Shown here: positions 36,886 to 40,374 of the stretch, one piece after another | Numbering within the stretch: position 1 is the first letter of the stretch | How the letters are laid out: each line of letters opens with the position of its first letter | Source: Marinobacter antarcticus | Lineage (GTDB): Bacteria; Pseudomonadota; Gammaproteobacteria; Pseudomonadales; Oleiphilaceae | Reading direction: 5' to 3' | Assembly: GCF_011049865.1 (NCBI RefSeq) | Contig: NZ_DRGY01000103.1 | Coordinates: forward strand, 1-40,374 | DNA: 40,374 nt | Made by a program: the position numbers and the translations under genes | The notes under the pieces: model-generated | What the model was told of the DNA's origin: nothing | The model's database searches: none | The model's input: the letters and a program-made list of their open reading frames with translations, nothing else

Positions 36886-38154
36886 ATGGAAAGCAATATT
36901 TTTCAGTTGCAGTATGCAATAGATACTTTTTATTTTCTGGTGTGCGGCGCATTAGTTATGTGGATGGCTGCGGGTTTTGCGATGCTCGAATCCGGGCTGG
37001 TGCGGGCCAAAAATACGACGGAAATTCTCACCAAAAACGTCGCGCTATACGCCATAGCCTGCACCATGTACCTGGTGTGTGGCTACGCCATAATGTACGA
37101 CGGCACCCTCCTACTGAACGGTATCGAGAACGTCGATACAGCATCCGTATTAGGGGATTTTGCAACCCGGGAGAATGGCTTCGAAGGCGGGGCAATCTAC
37201 TCCAGCGCGGCGGATTTCTTTTTCCAGGTGGTGTTCGTCGCCACGGCCATGTCGATCGTCTCCGGCGCTGTGGCAGAGCGCATGAAGCTTTGGGCATTCC
37301 TTGCCTTTGCAGTCGCGATGACCGGCGTTATCTACCCGCTGGAAGGCTCCTGGACCTGGGGTGGCAAGGACGTCTTTGGGCTGTACAGCCTCAGTGATCT
37401 TGGGTTCAGCGATTTTGCAGGTTCTGGCATTGTTCATCTTGCCGGTGCGGCTGCGGCCCTTGCTGGCGTGCTGCTGCTTGGTGCTCGTAAAGGCAAATAC
37501 GGTCCTGGGGGCGAAATTCGCGCGATTCCAGGCGCTAACCTGCCCATGGCTGCTTTGGGTACGCTTATCCTCTGGATGGGATGGTTCGGCTTTAACGGTG
37601 GCTCTGTTTTGAAGCTTGGCGACATCGCAAGCGCCAACTCGGTCGCCATGGTATTCCTCAACACCAACGCAGCGGCTGCCGGCGGTGCCATTGCCGCCCT
37701 GATAACCGGCCGCTTGCTATTCGGTAAAGCCGATCTGACCATGCTCCTTAACGGTGCCATTGCCGGCTTGGTGGTTATCACCGCCGAACCTTCTACGCCC
37801 AGCGCTCTGATTTCAACGGTTTGGGGTGGATTAGGTGGCGTAGTGGTCGTGTTCAGCGTGATTTTTCTGGACAAACTGCGCATCGACGATCCAGTGGGTG
37901 CCATCTCGGCCCACGGTGTGTGCGGTTTCCTCGGGCTGATGCTGGTGCCGGTCACCAACGCAGGCGTTACCTTCAGCGGGCAGTTGATTGGTGCCGCGAC
38001 CATATTCGCCTGGGTGTTCCTTGCCAGCCTGGTTGTGTGGGGCATCATCAAGGCGGTGATGGGCTTGCGAGTCAGCGAAGAGGAAGAATACGAGGGCGTG
38101 GACATTTCTGAGTGCGGCATGGAGGCGTATCCCGAGTTTGTCACCGGCAAGTAG
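36886..38154 (+). CDS. amt: Ammonium transporter Amt
   Basis: A 422-residue inner membrane channel with about 11 helices. The two pore histidines are His184 (GSGIVHLAG) and His343 (SAHGVCGFLG), conserved in Amt/Mep/Rh proteins. VMWMAAGFAMLESGLVRAKNTTE is the first-helix block. It has no N-terminal signal peptide, unlike E. coli AmtB, and differs from the FxGGMVRAKN form I recall for Pseudomonas AmtB. GGAGG lies 8 bases before the ATG at 36886; a GTG at 36868 is unlikely. It follows glnK and ends in a strong terminator. Confidence 0.96.
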   Translation: MESNIFQLQYAIDTFYFLVCGALVMWMAAGFAMLESGLVRAKNTTEILTKNVALYAIACTMYLVCGYAIMYDGTLLLNGIENVDTASVLGDFATRENGFEGGAIYSSAADFFFQVVFVATAMSIVSGAVAERMKLWAFLAFAVAMTGVIYPLEGSWTWGGKDVFGLYSLSDLGFSDFAGSGIVHLAGAAAALAGVLLLGARKGKYGPGGEIRAIPGANLPMAALGTLILWMGWFGFNGGSVLKLGDIASANSVAMVFLNTNAAAAGGAIAALITGRLLFGKADLTMLLNGAIAGLVVITAEPSTPSALISTVWGGLGGVVVVFSVIFLDKLRIDDPVGAISAHGVCGFLGLMLVPVTNAGVTFSGQLIGAATIFAWVFLASLVVWGIIKAVMGLRVSEEEEYEGVDISECGMEAYPEFVTGK

Positions 38155-38172
38155 GGTAATCTGAAAATAAAG

Positions 38173-38206
38173 GCAAAAGGGGTGCCCGAAAAGGCACCCC
38201 TTTTGC
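38173..38206 (+). terminator. Intrinsic terminator of glnK-amt
   Basis: A perfect 14-bp stem, GCAAAAGGGGTGCC (38173-38186) with GGCACCCCTTTTGC (38193-38206), and a CGAAAA loop. The inner CCCCTTTT gives the U-rich tail. Confidence 0.88.
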
Positions 38207-38312
38207 GTTATATACTCGCAGCTTCTCAACGGCTATTTTAGCCGCAGATGGAAAGTGACAGTGTTTCCCGGTTCCGCTACTATCACTCTGCATTCTGGTC
38301 ATCTAAGGATAG

Positions 38313-38648
38313 ATGAAGGCTTCCATGAAGGACTCCACAGCGCTGAGCCCTATGGCTCACACAATCACTTCGTTTTACCATCACGCCAATCCGTTGAGCA
38401 AAGACGCCCACTGGTATCTGGTTGATCAGGCCAAGCATCCTGATGCGCTGCGCCGGTTGTTTGAACATGATCCAGCGCCCGTTTACGATCTGCCTTACAT
38501 CTATTCAGGCTACCGAAAACAAGCGTTCGATGGCCCTTTGATCATCAAACCCGTCGACGATGACTGCAAAACATGGCTCAACGATTGGACCACCACTGGC
38601 AAGGCCCTGGCGTTGCATAGCCCACAATTGGCGCTGGGCTCTTGGTAA
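38313..38648 (+). CDS. DUF4123-like protein (type VI secretion adaptor type), short
   Basis: A 111-residue protein resembling the N-terminal part of DUF4123 domains: HWYLVDQAKHPDAL (a WxLVDGA-type opening), EHDPAPVYDLPYIY, then the GPLIIKP strand and TWLNDW. DUF4123 proteins (Tap/TEC) load lipase and other effectors onto VgrG spikes of type VI secretion systems. The ORF stops at ALALHSPQLALGSW, where the domain usually continues as a helix. The next ORF starts at the same stop (TAATG), one frame back, and continues this helix plausibly, so the gene may be frameshifted. No vgrG lies upstream. A second in-frame ATG at 38325 is also a possible start. Confidence 0.6.
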   Translation: MKASMKDSTALSPMAHTITSFYHHANPLSKDAHWYLVDQAKHPDALRRLFEHDPAPVYDLPYIYSGYRKQAFDGPLIIKPVDDDCKTWLNDWTTTGKALALHSPQLALGSW

Positions 38649-38776
38649 TGCAAGGCTTTACCGACGGATTAAGCGATGATGAACTCGCGACGCTACGCAA
38701 GACCAGGCAAGGAGCCTATTGGTCAGACACACTGAACGCACTGGCAACATTAACGCATTCACAGGAAGGAACCTGA
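38648..38776 (+). CDS. Small ORF, probable continuation of the DUF4123-like gene
   Basis: A 42-residue frame (begins MQGFTDGLSDDEL) with no match that I recognise by itself. It overlaps the previous stop by one base and ends directly before the ATG of the hydrolase gene, in the same frame as the hydrolase. It has no ribosome site of its own that I can see. Its N-terminal residues can be joined to the truncated DUF4123-like ORF to make one domain of about 153 residues. Frame 2 is open back to 38621, so a single-base indel between 38621 and 38648 would explain it. The alternative is a coupled small gene. Confidence 0.45.
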   Translation: MQGFTDGLSDDELATLRKTRQGAYWSDTLNALATLTHSQEGT

Positions 38777-40374
38777 ATGACACCCGCAAGCAACCTGCCC
38801 TTTTCACCCAGCGCCGCGCCTCTCGGGGCGCACGGCGCGCCTGTTTGTAAGTACGAAACCGCAAACGTGCTGTTACGCCGCTCCGATAACCTCAGGCGGC
38901 CCCAATCTTTCAGTAATGCCGGCACAATCCAGGATGAAAGCGGCAATACTGTCACGGCCGAACTGCGCGATGGCACAGAATATACGCCAGACAAGGCCGA
39001 GGCTCACTTCACCGAACTCGTCACGGGCAATGCCACATGGCACTGGCCTGGGGAACCAGAGGGAGAGCACATGATCGGGTTTGATACCGTGAGCGAACAA
39101 CGCCGCTTCGCCCCCGGCAATGCCCTCGATGAAGGTATAGACCTCACCGTTATCGAGGGTGAACGCAAAGCAAGGGCGATACACTTACCGCCACCGGTGA
39201 TCATTAATTTACGCGAGTCAGCCCCCGCAGCAGATGACTTGCTGACCAACGAGCAACTGGATTACTTCCAGGCAAACGGCAACAACGCGCTCATCTACGT
39301 ACACGGCTACAACGTGCCCCATGGCGAATGGGGGAGATTCCTGAACCGCAAAGATAGCCACAAACGATACGGTGGCCATGGGCCAGTGCCCGTGAATGTC
39401 TGGCACCCCAACAAGGCCACAGTGTGGCAGGACGCGGAAGCACTATCGGGCTACAGTGCCACCCCACTAAAAGAAGATCAGTTGAATGGCTCAGGCGCTC
39501 ACAATTGGGCGATTCATGTGGAGTACCAGCTAAACCGTGCCGCGGGCTTTGATGGCCAGGACTGGATGCCATACAGCCGCATTATCAACATTTCCTGGCC
39601 AGGCGACACGGGATCCACCGATTTCATGCAGGCGGAACTGAATGCAATGGCAGCAGGCCGGCGCCTGGTCCCGTTACTGGTGCAGTTGGCAGAGGCAGGC
39701 ATTGCCATCAACCTGATCTCCCACTCCTTGGGTGCCCGGGTTGCGCTCACGGCCTTGAACATTGTGGGCTCCATCGGGAAAAGCAACCTCGTCGACCACC
39801 TCTTTCTCTGGCAACCCGCCGTTGCCGATAACGCGCTCACCAACGACAGTAGTCGTGACGTACATCCTTTGGGGCTGGGCGTATTCCCGTCCGCCCACAG
39901 CGCCGCCCGCAAGATTGTGGTGCTGCATTCCCGTGGCGACGGCGTTCTTGGTGCGGATAATAGTGAAGATAAGGCTTGGTGGCAGAACACCATACTGGGC
40001 CCGTCTCGGTTAGCAGTTGCAGGATGGAATATCGCAACCGCAGACGATCCCATGGACGATGCACTGGGTAATTTGCGGGGGGCCTATGATAAAAAATGGT
40101 GGACCTTCCCGAGCTTTCTGGATAGCGGTTTCGGGCCGGCCATCGAAAAACTCTACAAAGACTACCTACCGTTAACCTTCGACGCGCGAAAAACAACGCA
40201 CCCCCAGCGATCTATGTATGTGCCCGAGGCCCTTAAAAAAACCGTCAAAGAAAATTGGGCCAGGTTGGAAAAGGACATTCTCGCCGAAGCGAATGCTCTC
40301 TGGCAGCCCTGTATCGACTGCTTGCGCAACGGGGAACGGCCGCCTGAGTACACCCTGTTGTCACCATTGAACCA
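38777..40374 (+). CDS. Alpha/beta hydrolase, putative type VI secretion effector (3' partial)
   Basis: At least 532 residues, still open at the window edge. Residues about 1-165 have no motif I recognise. An alpha/beta hydrolase core follows, of the DUF900-like type: the oxyanion loop ALIYVHGYN (His176-Gly177), NISWPGD (about 271-277), and the nucleophile elbow SHSLG with Ser317, then a likely catalytic acid Asp388 in SRGDGVLG. The catalytic histidine was not fixed. There is no signal peptide or membrane helix, which fits a protein delivered by a contact-dependent machine. AGGAA lies 7 bases before the ATG, itself directly after the stop of the small ORF. With a DUF4123-like adaptor upstream it is most simply a phospholipase-type effector. 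This is inference, since no vgrG or immunity gene is visible. Confidence 0.7.
   Translation, partial: MTPASNLPFSPSAAPLGAHGAPVCKYETANVLLRRSDNLRRPQSFSNAGTIQDESGNTVTAELRDGTEYTPDKAEAHFTELVTGNATWHWPGEPEGEHMIGFDTVSEQRRFAPGNALDEGIDLTVIEGERKARAIHLPPPVIINLRESAPAADDLLTNEQLDYFQANGNNALIYVHGYNVPHGEWGRFLNRKDSHKRYGGHGPVPVNVWHPNKATVWQDAEALSGYSATPLKEDQLNGSGAHNWAIHVEYQLNRAAGFDGQDWMPYSRIINISWPGDTGSTDFMQAELNAMAAGRRLVPLLVQLAEAGIAINLISHSLGARVALTALNIVGSIGKSNLVDHLFLWQPAVADNALTNDSSRDVHPLGLGVFPSAHSAARKIVVLHSRGDGVLGADNSEDKAWWQNTILGPSRLAVAGWNIATADDPMDDALGNLRGAYDKKWWTFPSFLDSGFGPAIEKLYKDYLPLTFDARKTTHPQRSMYVPEALKKTVKENWARLEKDILAEANALWQPCIDCLRNGERPPEYTLLSPLN

Noticed and set aside
37434..38150. Minus-strand ORF of 238 codons opposite amt
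   Set aside because: Its composition is the antisense of hydrophobic Amt codons; no motifs or start signals.

Overview
The window looks like core chromosome of a marine gammaproteobacterium, most likely Marinobacter or a close relative. This rests on remembered gene order and protein similarity to Pseudomonas (crc beside rph and pyrE, oxyR-recG, gmk-rpoZ-spoT-ridA, pilU-pilT/yggS-proC-yggT-metXW-rdgB-hemW), not on a database search. No insertion sequence, prophage, integrase, CRISPR array or rRNA operon was seen.

Layout. 1-2700: the 3' end of rpoD, a CAT-anticodon tRNA read as tRNA-Ile2, two tandem DUF4398-type envelope lipoproteins (the second with an OmpA domain) and a small DUF2489 membrane protein. 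2738-8705: a YbaK-like/HDOD regulator, recG and oxyR on the minus strand, then a plus-strand NAD(P)-binding epimerase-like protein, with ridA on the minus strand beyond a shared terminator. 8786-12053: spoT, rpoZ and gmk on the minus strand, with an intrinsic terminator and a start-site-masking hairpin between rpoZ and spoT. 12248-17500: a RluA-type pseudouridine synthase, yicC, rph, a Crc-like protein, pyrE, and DUF4124 and DUF2782 proteins. 17588-24158: polA, a FadL-family outer membrane channel, and the pilus retraction ATPases pilU and pilT. 24297-33378: yggS, proC, yggT, a dynamin-like GTPase, metX, metW, a DUF4426 protein, rdgB, hemW and an unknown membrane protein. 33402-36088: trmB, yifB/comM and ubiK on the minus strand. 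36352-38206: a likely sigma-54 promoter, glnK, amt and a strong terminator.

The only clearly accessory-looking part is the right edge, 38313-40374. A short DUF4123-like gene, apparently split by a one-base frame change, is followed immediately by a large alpha/beta hydrolase that runs off the window. DUF4123 proteins are adaptors that load type VI secretion effectors, and the hydrolase has no signal peptide, so this is most simply an orphan adaptor-effector (phospholipase-like) cassette. Its end, any immunity gene and any vgrG lie outside the window.

Functionally, the core genes cover stringent response and transcription (rpoD, rpoZ, spoT), nucleotide metabolism and RNA processing (gmk, pyrE, rph, yicC, rdgB), DNA repair (recG, polA, yifB), oxidative stress (oxyR), twitching motility (pilT, pilU), methionine and proline synthesis (metXW, proC), and nitrogen sensing and uptake (glnK-amt).
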